From: Weissella muntiaci
GTDB taxonomy: Bacteria > Bacillota > Bacilli > Lactobacillales > Lactobacillaceae
Assembly: GCF_008107635.1 (NCBI RefSeq)
Contig: NZ_SDGZ01000004.1
Location: 1-64,000 of the forward strand
Direction: 5' to 3'
Length of the DNA stretch: 64,000 bases
Shown here: positions 52,767 to 60,906 of the stretch, one piece after another
Layout: every line of letters starts with the position of its first letter
How positions within the stretch are numbered: position 1 is the first letter of the stretch
Notes under the pieces: generated by a model
Seen by the model: the letters and a program-made list of their open reading frames with translations, nothing else
Database searches by the model: none
What the model was told of the DNA's origin: nothing
Translations under genes and position numbers: made by a program

Positions 52767-53954
52767 ATGACTGATCGACAGATATCAGCGAAGTTTACTT
52801 TATTTGCATTAGCAATCAGCGCATTTGCAATTGGCTCAACAGAGTTTATCAGTGTAGGGCTAATGCCAATGCTAATTAAAAGTTTTGGGATTTCAACGGC
52901 ACAGGCAGGCCTAACAGTAACCATTTATGCGGCGGGAATCATGATTGGGGCGCCTTTGCTGACGATCTTTACCGGTAAAATTAATCGGCATCGATTGATG
53001 CTAGTTATTATGATTATGTTTATTGTTGGGAACGTTATAACTGCGTTGGCACCAACATTCCTAATTCTTTTGCTTGGACGAGTATTAGCGGCCTTTGCCC
53101 ATGGCATCTTTATGACGGTTGCTTCAGTGATTGCGGCTGCGGTTGTAACGCCTGAAAAAAGGGCGTCAGCGATCGCAGTTATGTTTACAGGACTAACTGT
53201 TGCAACGGTGACAGGAGTTCCGCTGGGTACCTTTATCGGGCAGATCGCTGGTTGGCAGTGGTCATTCTTTTTCATTAGTCTAATTGGTGTGATTGGATTG
53301 CTTGCAGATTATTACTTGATTCCACGGAAATTACCAACACCGGGAAAGACAAGTGCAAGGGGAATTGGTCGTGTATTAAGGAATCCGCAACTGTTATTAA
53401 TTTTGCTAATTTCAGCGTTTGGTTATGGCGGAACTTTTGTGGTTTACACATACTTAGCGCCAATCTTGGAGCAAACGATGGGATGGTCTGCAGGGGCTGT
53501 TGTGATTATATTGATTGGTTATGGCCTAATGGTTGCAATCGGCAATACACTTGGGGGACGTTTTGCGGATGTCAAACCCTTACAAGCCCTCCTAAAGATG
53601 TTTATCATCTTAGCTTTCGTGGTTTTACTACTAATGTTCACGGCTACGCATCATTGGTTAGGTTTGATGAATGTGCTTTTGATGGGATTATTTGCTTTTA
53701 TGAATGTTCCCGGCCTACAAACCTCATTGGTTCAATTAGCAAGTGAATTTACACCGCAGGATATTACAATGGCATCGGCTCTAAACATTGCCGCTTTCAA
53801 TGTCGGTATTACGATGGGTTCGGGACTGGGTGGACAGGTTATTCAACATTGGTCGCTGACTATGACTCCGCTGTTTAGCGCCTTGATGATTGCGATTGGC
53901 GGAATTTTGACGATAGTTTTATTAAGGATTGAGAGAAGACGGCATCAGGGATAA
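52767..53954 (+). CDS. MFS transporter, DHA1 (AraJ-like) family
   Basis: The 395-residue protein has twelve predicted membrane helices. The N-terminal IGSTEFISVGLMPMLIKSFG, the loop motif GRVLAAFAHGIFMTVAS and the TGLTVATVTGVPLGTFIG stretch are typical of the AraJ/YdhP group of drug and metabolite exporters. The substrate cannot be told from sequence. It is monocistronic, with a terminator directly downstream. Confidence 0.88.
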   Translation: MTDRQISAKFTLFALAISAFAIGSTEFISVGLMPMLIKSFGISTAQAGLTVTIYAAGIMIGAPLLTIFTGKINRHRLMLVIMIMFIVGNVITALAPTFLILLLGRVLAAFAHGIFMTVASVIAAAVVTPEKRASAIAVMFTGLTVATVTGVPLGTFIGQIAGWQWSFFFISLIGVIGLLADYYLIPRKLPTPGKTSARGIGRVLRNPQLLLILLISAFGYGGTFVVYTYLAPILEQTMGWSAGAVVIILIGYGLMVAIGNTLGGRFADVKPLQALLKMFIILAFVVLLLMFTATHHWLGLMNVLLMGLFAFMNVPGLQTSLVQLASEFTPQDITMASALNIAAFNVGITMGSGLGGQVIQHWSLTMTPLFSALMIAIGGILTIVLLRIERRRHQG

Positions 53955-53964
53955 AGCTTAATGG

Positions 53965-53987
53965 AATCCAGGCAACTGGATTTTTTT
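53965..53987 (+). terminator. Terminator of the MFS gene
   Basis: AATCCAG-GCAA-CTGGATT is a 7-bp stem with a GNRA-like tetraloop, running into a T tract. Confidence 0.9.
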
Positions 53988-54077
53988 ATTAGCACAGTCA
54001 TTTCAAAAATTAAAGACTTATGTAAGTTAACAATTAGTGTTATGCTGGCGAATAAATAAGGTTTAGGGGGCCACCTA

Positions 54078-54668
54078 ATGGTAATTACTGGTCAGAAACT
54101 AGCTTTTACAGCAATCGAAACTGGCAATTGTTATGTCGATTGTGATTTTGCTTACTCAAATGAACGGATCTATATTGCTGATGTTACGTTCGATCATTGT
54201 ACCTTTGCACAGCAAAACTTTGCCGATAGTGAATGGTTAGACGTGACTTTTAAAAATATTGATTTTTCGAATGACACATTTGAGAGTAGTGTAATCTATC
54301 GAACGACTTTCGATAATTGCCGAATGATGGGAAGCGAGTTAATTGCTAGTAGGCTAAAAGCAGTTAAGTTTAGCAATTCGCAATTGATGTATAGTAACTT
54401 CAATAGCGCCAAGATTGAACATGGTGAATTCAAAGAGTGTAATTTGACTGAAAGTAGTTTTCAATCAGTTACGTTTAAAGATATTAATTGCTTCCAAAAT
54501 AGTAACTTAAATGGGAGCGATTTTGTTGATAGTTATTTACGAGGAGTTGATCTTTCTACGAGTGATTTCGACGAATTATTGCTTGATCCAAACATGGTGC
54601 AAGGGCTGGTTTTAAATTCTTACCAAGTTCAGCAAATTGTCGGTTTGCTGGGGATTATTCTAAAATAG
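54078..54668 (+). CDS. Pentapeptide-repeat protein
   Basis: The 196-residue protein is built of A(D/N)LxF-like five-residue repeats, for example FDHCTFAQQNFADSEW, FSNDTFESSVIYRTTF and NLNGSDFVDSYLRGVDL, which should form a right-handed quadrilateral beta-helix. The family includes Qnr and MfpA, DNA mimics that protect gyrase, and many proteins with no known role. Size and layout are compatible with Qnr-like proteins, but a gyrase role is not shown. It has a GGGGG ribosome binding site and no linked genes. Confidence 0.85.
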   Translation: MVITGQKLAFTAIETGNCYVDCDFAYSNERIYIADVTFDHCTFAQQNFADSEWLDVTFKNIDFSNDTFESSVIYRTTFDNCRMMGSELIASRLKAVKFSNSQLMYSNFNSAKIEHGEFKECNLTESSFQSVTFKDINCFQNSNLNGSDFVDSYLRGVDLSTSDFDELLLDPNMVQGLVLNSYQVQQIVGLLGIILK

Positions 54669-54761
54669 TAGCTAGCATCTGATGCTACCTTAAAAGCGAA
54701 AAAACGTGTATGATAAGCTATACAAAGGTAAGCGTATCTTAGACGAGTGGGGTTGAGCGAA

Positions 54762-55346
54762 ATGGATCAAATAAAAAAAACATATTTAGGTGAACTGTAT
54801 CCAGAAGTGGATGAGACGAAAATCGATGAAGTTGTAACTGGGATTGAAAGCTTATTTGAAATAATAGGTGAGGATCCTAATCGAGAGGGACTTCAAGATA
54901 CGCCGTACCGTTTTGTAAAGGCTTTTGCTGAATATAGCCAAGGATATCGAGAAGACCCACGAAAGCATCTTGAAACGCAATTTGCGGCTGAGTCGCATGA
55001 CATCGTTGTTGTTAAGGATATTCCTTTTGAGTCGCTGTGTGAGCATCATCTGGCACGGTTTCACGGAGTTGCTCATGTTGCGTACATTCCAAATGATAAA
55101 ATAACGGGGTTGTCAAAATTCCCACGGATGATTAATGGGTACGCACGACGGTTGCAGGTTCAAGAAAGATTGACAGCCCAAGTAGCAGATGCCATTTTTG
55201 AAGTTCTTAATCCTGAAGCATGTGCGGTGGTGATTGAGGCAACTCATTCATGCATGACGGCTCGTGGGGCAATGGCCCACGGATCATCAACTAAGACTTT
55301 TGCGGTTCGTGGGGCCGATCGCAATTTACTGACCTACCTAAATTAA
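54762..55346 (+). CDS. folE: GTP cyclohydrolase I
   Basis: FolE converts GTP to 7,8-dihydroneopterin triphosphate, the first step of folate and pterin synthesis. The 194-residue protein has EDPNREGLQDTPYRFVKA, the zinc motif LCEHHLARF, GLSKFPRMINGYARRLQVQERLT, and the third zinc ligand in HSCMTARG. The start is ATG 54762; a GTG frame at 54747 is possible. No other fol genes adjoin it. The next gene, 15 bases away, is a RibD/DHFR-like reductase, so the pair may feed a non-standard pterin step. Confidence 0.96.
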   Translation: MDQIKKTYLGELYPEVDETKIDEVVTGIESLFEIIGEDPNREGLQDTPYRFVKAFAEYSQGYREDPRKHLETQFAAESHDIVVVKDIPFESLCEHHLARFHGVAHVAYIPNDKITGLSKFPRMINGYARRLQVQERLTAQVADAIFEVLNPEACAVVIEATHSCMTARGAMAHGSSTKTFAVRGADRNLLTYLN

Positions 55347-55361
55347 GTTGAGGACATCGCG

Positions 55362-55868
55362 ATGAGAGTTGTAATGGTCATGGTGGCTAGTTTAGACGGG
55401 ATTGTGGCACGTCGAGCTAACGAGAGTGTTGGTAGTTGGTCTTCAGCTGCAGATAAACTTCATTTACAACAGACACTTGCCAAATGTGATGGCATCATTG
55501 TCGGTCATGGTACCTTTGACGAGAAGTTTGTTGATGTGCCACATTATGTGTTATCGAGAAACAGGTCTTCAACGTCCCATGATGAGGCGGAGCAGGTGTT
55601 TTATACTGCAATGCCGGCGAATCAGCTTGTTACCGCCTTAGCAGAGCGAGGTCATCAACAGATTCTTTTGTTAGGCGGCCCCACGATTAATCAATTATTT
55701 CTAGAAGCTGGTGTCGTGGACGAACTTTGGCTGACGGTTGAACCAGTCATTTTTGGAGCAGGCAAACATTTGGTAACTGCGGAAATTGAACAGTCGTTAA
55801 GGTTGGTATCGTGTGAACAACTTAATGATCAGGGAACTTTATTATTGAAATATGACTTAATAAAATAG
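55362..55868 (+). CDS. RibD C-terminal/DHFR-like reductase
   Basis: The 168-residue protein begins MRVVMVMVASLDGIVARRAN and has the reductase core blocks CDGIIVGHGTFDE, ILLLGGPTINQLFLEAGVVDELWLTVEPVIFGAG, typical of RibD_C proteins that use NADPH on pterin- or pyrimidine-like substrates. It follows folE closely with a GAGGA ribosome binding site. Context suggests a dihydropterin or dihydrofolate reductase function, but a riboflavin-type reaction cannot be excluded. Confidence 0.85.
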   Translation: MRVVMVMVASLDGIVARRANESVGSWSSAADKLHLQQTLAKCDGIIVGHGTFDEKFVDVPHYVLSRNRSSTSHDEAEQVFYTAMPANQLVTALAERGHQQILLLGGPTINQLFLEAGVVDELWLTVEPVIFGAGKHLVTAEIEQSLRLVSCEQLNDQGTLLLKYDLIK

Positions 55869-55907
55869 CTTCAAGTATAAAATTACTTATACTTGAAGCT
55901 ATTTTTT
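55862..55907. terminator. Bidirectional terminator between the reductase and resolvase genes
   Basis: A perfect 19-bp stem (55862-55880 with 55887-55905) has A- and T-rich edges and separates two convergent genes. Confidence 0.95.
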
Positions 55908-55908
55908 A

Positions 55909-56508
55909 TTAATTAACCAATTCGCGCTGGATGCGATAAACGAGTGTGTTACTGCAACCAAGTTCTTTAGTGATGGAGTAGATGGTTTGACCATCGTTTA
56001 GTTTATCGACAATGTCGTAATATAGTTTTTGGCGTTTTTTGTTGGTGACGTCTGGACCATATAGGATTTTGCGGCCAGTATAAAGTCCTTTTTGTTTTGC
56101 AATTTCAATGCCTTGTTTTTGACGCTCTAGAATTCGTTTGCGTTCCTCAGCTGCCAAATATTTTTTTAGCTCGATGATAATTGAATGCAAAAAACGCTGG
56201 GTATGTTGATTTTCAATCTCGTCAAATTCTGGCACATCCAATGCATGCCACTGAATTCCACGTGTGTCGAGAAGCACGATAATCTTTGTCAGGAATTCTG
56301 GATCACGCGAGAGGCGATCTAGGCTCATTACAATAAAAGTGTCTCCATGCTTTAATTTCTTTAATAATTTGTTGAGTTGCGGTCGATTATTTTCAGCCCC
56401 TGACTCGGCCTCCGAATAAATTTTGTCGACCCCATAATCATTGAGTGCTTTTAACTGTCGGTCTAAGTTTTGGTCTTTAGTACTGACCCGCGCATATCCA
56501 TATATCAT
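55909..56508 (-). CDS. Serine recombinase (resolvase/invertase family)
   Basis: The 199-residue protein has catalytic S9 in YGYARVSTKDQN, the active-site arginines in SLDRLSRDPEF, a long dimerisation helix and a C-terminal HTH (about 170-195, IYSITKELGCSNTLVYRIQREL). Small serine recombinases of this type resolve transposon cointegrates or invert DNA segments. The start is ATG 56508 after GGGGG; the longer frame includes the ribosome binding site. No transposase or plasmid gene is beside it, so it is an orphan, probably a remnant of a mobile element. Confidence 0.9.
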   Translation of the reverse strand: MIYGYARVSTKDQNLDRQLKALNDYGVDKIYSEAESGAENNRPQLNKLLKKLKHGDTFIVMSLDRLSRDPEFLTKIIVLLDTRGIQWHALDVPEFDEIENQHTQRFLHSIIIELKKYLAAEERKRILERQKQGIEIAKQKGLYTGRKILYGPDVTNKKRQKLYYDIVDKLNDGQTIYSITKELGCSNTLVYRIQRELVN

Positions 56509-56892
56509 AATAACCCCCAAAAAATAAATTAATATTATCCATTATAAATTGAACATTTGGATGATGAACTACTTTTTATTTTCGAAAAAGGTCTTAATTT
56601 AAAGCATTTGCCTATTGCATGGGCAGGCATTAATAGGAAACAATCGTAAATCTTTTCTTAATTTGAATTTTAGCAGACATAATTGACCAGTCTGTTATAT
56701 TTATGAGATTAAAGCTGAACTAGTTTGTTAAATTTAAAATAAAATCTGGCTGACGTGGGCAAATAATCAAATAAAGTTGAGATAATTGCCTAATTAATTA
56801 CATTCGTTTTGCCCAAAATAATCATTAAAAATTCTTAGGGTCGTTGTATGCTGATTTTAAAGTAGCTGACTCGATGAGAAATGGAGGAAAGT
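56509..56892. other. AT-rich non-coding stretch next to the resolvase gene
   Basis: This 384-base stretch is markedly AT-rich and holds no gene. A small imperfect palindrome GCC(TATTGCAT)GGGC lies near 56609. TTGAGA with TACATT 16 bases on may serve as a promoter for the small gene that follows. Any recombination (res-like) site of the resolvase would be expected here, but no clear 28-bp subsite was seen by eye. Confidence 0.4.
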
Positions 56893-57036
56893 ATGTTGGG
56901 ATGGATAATAATTGGGCTAGTGGTTTTGCTAGGGCTTACGTTAACTTTTTCGTTAACAAAGATTGCGGCACGGTCTGAAGTAATGTACCGACAGATCGAG
57001 GAACATCAGTTGAAAAATCAAGATATAAGAAATTAA
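56893..57036 (+). CDS. Small single-span membrane protein (47 residues)
   Basis: GGAGGA lies four bases before ATG 56893. The product begins MLGWIIIGLVVLLGLTLTFSL, a clear membrane helix, followed by a charged amphipathic tail ending KNQDIRN. I do not recognise a family. The ribosome binding site and helix-plus-tail layout support a real gene. Confidence 0.7.
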   Translation: MLGWIIIGLVVLLGLTLTFSLTKIAARSEVMYRQIEEHQLKNQDIRN

Positions 57037-57159
57037 CGGTCATATATGGAATTAGGTATCCCGAGGTTGCAGTGCATCAGCATTTGTTAAGTTGCCAGGT
57101 TTTTTTGTCTTAATTAGCATATAATATGCAGAGATAATTTTTTCTGGGGGAATTTGGGG

Positions 57160-57720
57160 ATGTCGGCAGTTTTTCTATTTATTTTACTGTATTTTATACA
57201 AAAGCAATTTAGCTATGAGCGACCAAAACGCTATCAATATGTGTTATTACCAATCTATACAGGGGTTTTGTTCATATTAAGCCTTGGTCATGGCAGGGTA
57301 GCCCCAGCGTGGGTGATTGGTATCATTGGGATTGGGATCGTAGTTGGTATGATTCAAGGGAATTTTGCAAAACTATCACCTTATATCGGTGAAGCTGGTG
57401 AGGCACGGGTCAAAATCAAAGGTGGCTGGCCATATTTGATCGGTTGGATCCTACTTTTATTGGGGCAACTAGCCATTAATCTTTATATAGCACATACGCA
57501 ATTTGATTTGAATGAGTTGATTAATGAATCTAAGAGTTTAATGCTGGAAGAGTTGTTTCCATTTAGGAAAATTAATGGAATTAACTGGTGGCCTTTTTGG
57601 GCTCTATCGACCAGTGCTAGCGTAACTTATACGATGATTTTATATTTACGTTCACCAGAGTTTCGATTGACGATTCGTCGCGGGGCGCATCGAGCTGATC
57701 GAAACAGTCGACGGAAGTGA
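57160..57720 (+). CDS. Membrane protein of unknown function (possibly CcdC/DUF1453-like)
   Basis: The 186-residue protein has about five hydrophobic segments (about 2-14, 26-42, 48-66, 92-110, 142-160) and a strongly basic C-terminal tail RRGAHRADRNSRRK. The stretch around 20-110, with a YQYVLLPIY-type opening and a GGWPYLIGWI segment, loosely recalls DUF1453/CcdC proteins, but I am not sure. The start is ATG 57160; GGGGGAA and TTGGGG lie upstream. It is convergent with the ArsR gene. Confidence 0.6.
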   Translation: MSAVFLFILLYFIQKQFSYERPKRYQYVLLPIYTGVLFILSLGHGRVAPAWVIGIIGIGIVVGMIQGNFAKLSPYIGEAGEARVKIKGGWPYLIGWILLLLGQLAINLYIAHTQFDLNELINESKSLMLEELFPFRKINGINWWPFWALSTSASVTYTMILYLRSPEFRLTIRRGAHRADRNSRRK

Positions 57721-57724
57721 TAAT

Positions 57725-57760
57725 AAAAGGAGGGGTGCATACTGGTGCGCCCCTCCTTTT
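57725..57760. terminator. Bidirectional terminator between membrane-protein and arsR-type genes
   Basis: AAAAGGAGGGG pairs with CCCCTCCTTTT, extended by a T-G pair and GCA/TGC. The minus-strand regulator gene ends at 57759, within its edge. Confidence 0.92.
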
Positions 57761-58091
57761 ACTCTTTAATATGTTCAAGACCACAATTGAGGATCGTTAG
57801 GATGTGTCGATCCGTCAACGTATAGTGGATTTGTTGTCCAAATCGTTCGCTAAGAACAAAGTTATGATCTTTTAAAATTCTGAGCTGATGTGAGACGCTC
57901 GATTGGCTCATAGCGATGATTGTAGAAATCTCGTTGACACTAAGTGAAGTTGAACCAAGGGCAAGGATAATCTTCACGCGGGTTGGGTCGCTAAGAATTT
58001 TGAAAAAACTAGCCAACGGAATAGCTTCTGGGGCAACGATTGCTTCATTTTCTAGTTCAAATACTTTTTGTTCATGTTCTGTAATATCCAC
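57759..58091 (-). CDS. ArsR/SmtB-family metal-sensing repressor (CzrA-like)
   Basis: The 110-residue protein has a winged HTH (about 35-95, SVNEISTIIAMSQSSVSHQLRILKDHNFVL). Its last helix DRHILTILNCGLEHIKE carries D and H two residues apart and H eleven residues further, the alpha-5 metal-site pattern of CzrA, with Glu in place of the final His. It starts with GTG at 58091 after AGGAG. It is divergent from the metal ATPase gene and very likely represses it through the operator between them, releasing on binding zinc or a similar ion. Confidence 0.92.
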   Translation of the reverse strand: MDITEHEQKVFELENEAIVAPEAIPLASFFKILSDPTRVKIILALGSTSLSVNEISTIIAMSQSSVSHQLRILKDHNFVLSERFGQQIHYTLTDRHILTILNCGLEHIKE

Positions 58092-58158
58092 AAGCGTTTC
58101 TCCTTAGTTCAAGTGTTAACTTCTATCATACCGTAAATTGCCTTTCGATAAAAGAATC

Positions 58159-58214
58159 TTGAAAAACGCTTTAAAAGTGGTAATATAATAGATATATGAA
58201 TGAGTGTTCATATA
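58159..58214 (+). promoter_or_regulatory. Promoter and ArsR-type operator of the metal ATPase gene
   Basis: TTGAAA (58159-58164) and TAATAT/TATAAT (58181-58189) form the promoter. Directly downstream, TATATGAA (58193-58200) and TTCATATA (58207-58214) make a perfect 8-bp inverted repeat with a six-base spacer, the usual ArsR/SmtB operator shape. Binding would cover the transcription start. Confidence 0.8.
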
Positions 58215-58259
58215 ATCAAATGTATTTAAAAGTAGCTTTATGGAAAGGCAGGCAGGGTT

Positions 58260-60125
58260 ATGCGAAGGACTGTTAAATTATACCTAGCGGGCTTAGGATT
58301 ATTCTTAATCGGATTCAGTATCAGCTTAATAAAAGGCGACAGTCTGTATATCAACATGCTGTTCCTGTTGGCGACAATTTTGGCCGGCTACCATATCATT
58401 TTAGAGGGAATTGCTGACACTTATTTTGACACGAAAAAACGGCGAACTTTTACACCAAATATTCACCTGTTGATGTCATTAGGAGCAATTGGCGCAATCA
58501 TAATTGGACGATTTGAAGAGGCGGCACTGCTCGTCTTAATCTTTGCTGGTGCTCACTTCTTAGAAGATTACACAGAGGGAAAAAGTAAGCGAGAAATTAA
58601 AGCGTTGCTGGCCTTAAATCCGGTTGAAGCACGTAAAGTTCTACCTGATGGTCGCATTCTAGAATTGCCAGTTGAAGATGTTGCCATTGGCGATCAGTTA
58701 CAGGTGCAAAATGGCGCTCAAGTACCAATTGATGGGACTGTTGCGAGTGGTACGGCGATTATTGATGAGTCAGCGATTAGCGGTGAGAGCATTCCGCGGG
58801 AAAAGCAACCTGGTGATGAAGTTTTTGCGGGGACGATCAACGGAAATTCGACCTTTATAATGACCGCGACCCAGCTGAGTAAAGATACTGTCTTTTCAAA
58901 AATCTTACAGCTGGTTAACAGTTCACAAAACGATTTAACCAAAACAGCCTCAAAAATCAAACAATTAGAGCCTAAATATGTAACGTTGGTTCTAATCAGC
59001 TTTCCTTTGGTTGTTTTAGCAGGGCCGATGTTACTGGGGTGGTCATGGACGACAACCTTTTATCGAAGTATCATATTTCTGATCTCGGCTTCACCTTGTG
59101 CGTTGGCGGCAAGTGCAGTGCCAGCAACTTTGTCGGCATTATCGAACTTGGCAAAGCAAAATGTACTCTTTAAAGGGGGCAGTTTCCTTGCTAACCTGAG
59201 CGGTCTGAAGGCGATTGCTTTTGATAAAACAGGGACCCTTACAAAGGGGCAGCCAGAAGTGACAGATTTTTATATACAAGCGGACCTTGATAAGGACGAA
59301 CTTGGTCAGATTATTTTAACAATGGAGAATCAAGCTAATCATCCTTTGGCGAGCGCGATTGTACGATATCTCGATGATCGTCAGTTAGTTGAATTAGAAA
59401 TTAAAAGCGAGTTAGGCAAGGGGATTTCGAGTGACTTCCGGGGCCATCACTATCAAATTGGAAAACCAAGCCTGTTTGAGAATGTGGAACCTTCGATTAT
59501 TGCGCAACGGACGAGTTTATCTGCTAGTGGCAAGATTGTAATTTATGTTGCACGTGATAAGCAGGTGATTGGCTATCTTGGTCTAATGGATGTTCCAAAT
59601 CAAGCCGCTGTGGAGACCGTGTCCTATCTGGCTGAACAGAATATTCGGACAATCATGGTAACGGGAGACGCTAAATTAACAGGTGAGGCAGTTGCTAAGT
59701 TAGTTGGGGTAGAAGAGGTAATTGCGGATGTTCTACCTGAGGAAAAGCAAGCGATTGTGCAAAATCTTCAAGCAAAGTATGGCTTGGTTGGAATGGTTGG
59801 TGACGGAGTTAACGATGCTCCCGCTTTGGTTAAAGCAGATATTGGGATTGCGATGGGCGATGGAACCGACGTGGCAATTGATGTTGCTGATGTTGTACTA
59901 ATGAAAAACGATTTGAAAAAACTGACTTACGCACATCGAGTTTCGAAGCGTTTGAACCGGATTGTGTGGCAGAATGTTATTTTTTCAATGCTAATCGTGT
60001 TGACGCTAGTTGTATTGAACTTTATGGGCATCAGCAGTATCACATTTGGAGTTTTTGCCCATGAGGGTAGTACGATTCTTGTAATCTTAAATGGTCTGCG
60101 GTTATTGAAGACTAGCTCAAATTAA
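58260..60125 (+). CDS. P1B-type heavy-metal ATPase with SPC motif (P1B-4-like)
   Basis: The 621-residue exporter has no N-terminal metal-binding domain. It has the actuator motif ISGESIPREK, the transmembrane metal motif SPC at 278-280, phosphorylation site D322 in FDKTGTLT, the HP motif in NQANHPLASAI, and GDGVNDAPALVKADIGIAMG. The last membrane region contains HEGST at 601-605. SPC together with HEGxT marks the P1B-4 group, whose members move Co2+, Fe2+ or Zn2+, in contrast to the CPC motif of Cd/Zn/Cu pumps. Control by the adjacent CzrA-like repressor fits metal efflux. The physiological ion is uncertain. Confidence 0.92.
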   Translation: MRRTVKLYLAGLGLFLIGFSISLIKGDSLYINMLFLLATILAGYHIILEGIADTYFDTKKRRTFTPNIHLLMSLGAIGAIIIGRFEEAALLVLIFAGAHFLEDYTEGKSKREIKALLALNPVEARKVLPDGRILELPVEDVAIGDQLQVQNGAQVPIDGTVASGTAIIDESAISGESIPREKQPGDEVFAGTINGNSTFIMTATQLSKDTVFSKILQLVNSSQNDLTKTASKIKQLEPKYVTLVLISFPLVVLAGPMLLGWSWTTTFYRSIIFLISASPCALAASAVPATLSALSNLAKQNVLFKGGSFLANLSGLKAIAFDKTGTLTKGQPEVTDFYIQADLDKDELGQIILTMENQANHPLASAIVRYLDDRQLVELEIKSELGKGISSDFRGHHYQIGKPSLFENVEPSIIAQRTSLSASGKIVIYVARDKQVIGYLGLMDVPNQAAVETVSYLAEQNIRTIMVTGDAKLTGEAVAKLVGVEEVIADVLPEEKQAIVQNLQAKYGLVGMVGDGVNDAPALVKADIGIAMGDGTDVAIDVADVVLMKNDLKKLTYAHRVSKRLNRIVWQNVIFSMLIVLTLVVLNFMGISSITFGVFAHEGSTILVILNGLRLLKTSSN

Positions 60126-60135
60126 GCTAAAACGG

Positions 60136-60164
60136 ATTCAGCTCCTATGGGGCTGAATTTTTTT
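60136..60164 (+). terminator. Terminator of the metal ATPase gene
   Basis: ATTCAGCTCC and GGGGCTGAAT form a stem with a TAT loop and one T-G pair, followed by a T tract. Confidence 0.9.
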
Positions 60165-60198
60165 GATTTTAATGATTACGCATTGTTTTGTCTGGGAA

Positions 60199-60207
60199 TG
60201 TTATAAT
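60199..60207 (+). promoter_or_regulatory. Extended -10 promoter of the HdeD-like gene
   Basis: TGTTATAAT is an extended -10 box (TGnTATAAT) 31 bases before the start codon. Confidence 0.5.
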
Positions 60208-60238
60208 ATAAGTATATTCATAACTGGAGGGGATTATT

Positions 60239-60772
60239 ATGTTATCAGATCGTTTTTTGCAAAAGATGCGGAATGGAATCGGGATTGATGGATTGCTATC
60301 GGTGGTCTTTGGAGCATTAATCTTGTTTTGGCCTGGTCGCACAGCCTCACTTGCAGCCATTTTTATCGGAATTGCGTTTATTTTGATTGGCTTGGGCTAT
60401 TTGGGTTCAGTTTTCAGAGATGATGGCGAAAGTGGTTGGGCGCGGATTGGCCATTTATTATTGGGGGCATTGTACCTAATTGCTGGAATCTTTACTTTTA
60501 TTGATTTGGCTGCCGCAACGACATATTTCTTCGCCTTAATTGGGATTTTTGTTGGAATGACGTGGGTTGTTGAAGGATTTGTTAGCTTCGGAATGTTACG
60601 TTTCACTCCATCGCGTGGCTGGACAATTTTTTCAGCAATTTTGAGTTTAGTGGCAGGTTTCATGTTACTATTGACGCCAATTTGGGGTGCAATGGTACTT
60701 TGGACGTTGCTGGGAAGCGTGTTACTTGTACTTGGAATCTTTAAACTAATTCGTTATTTTACTTGGCGTTAA
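60239..60772 (+). CDS. HdeD/DUF308-family membrane protein
   Basis: The 177-residue protein has six predicted membrane helices in three pairs, with the repeated pattern GALILFWPGRTASLAAIFIG and LLTPIWGAMVLWTLLGSVLLVLG characteristic of HdeD-type DUF308 proteins. HdeD is linked to acid resistance in E. coli; in Gram-positive bacteria the role is unknown. GGAGGGG precedes ATG 60239. It is monocistronic. Confidence 0.85.
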   Translation: MLSDRFLQKMRNGIGIDGLLSVVFGALILFWPGRTASLAAIFIGIAFILIGLGYLGSVFRDDGESGWARIGHLLLGALYLIAGIFTFIDLAAATTYFFALIGIFVGMTWVVEGFVSFGMLRFTPSRGWTIFSAILSLVAGFMLLLTPIWGAMVLWTLLGSVLLVLGIFKLIRYFTWR

Positions 60773-60790
60773 AAATTAATATAAACGATC

Positions 60791-60826
60791 AGCCACTGCA
60801 GGTTTTATCTGAGGTGGCTTTTTTGT
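60791..60826 (+). terminator. Terminator of the HdeD-like gene
   Basis: AGCCAC/GTGGCT arms with an inner CAG/CTG pairing precede six Ts. Confidence 0.85.
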
Positions 60827-60906
60827 GCAGGATCACGTTTGACAGCATAAACAGGAGAGGACTATAATCTTTCAGTTAGTGAAAAAACAGTTGGGGGCTG
60901 AAACAC

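Noticed and set aside
55909-57036. Possible complete transposon around the resolvase
   Set aside because: No transposase gene and no terminal inverted repeats were seen on either side.
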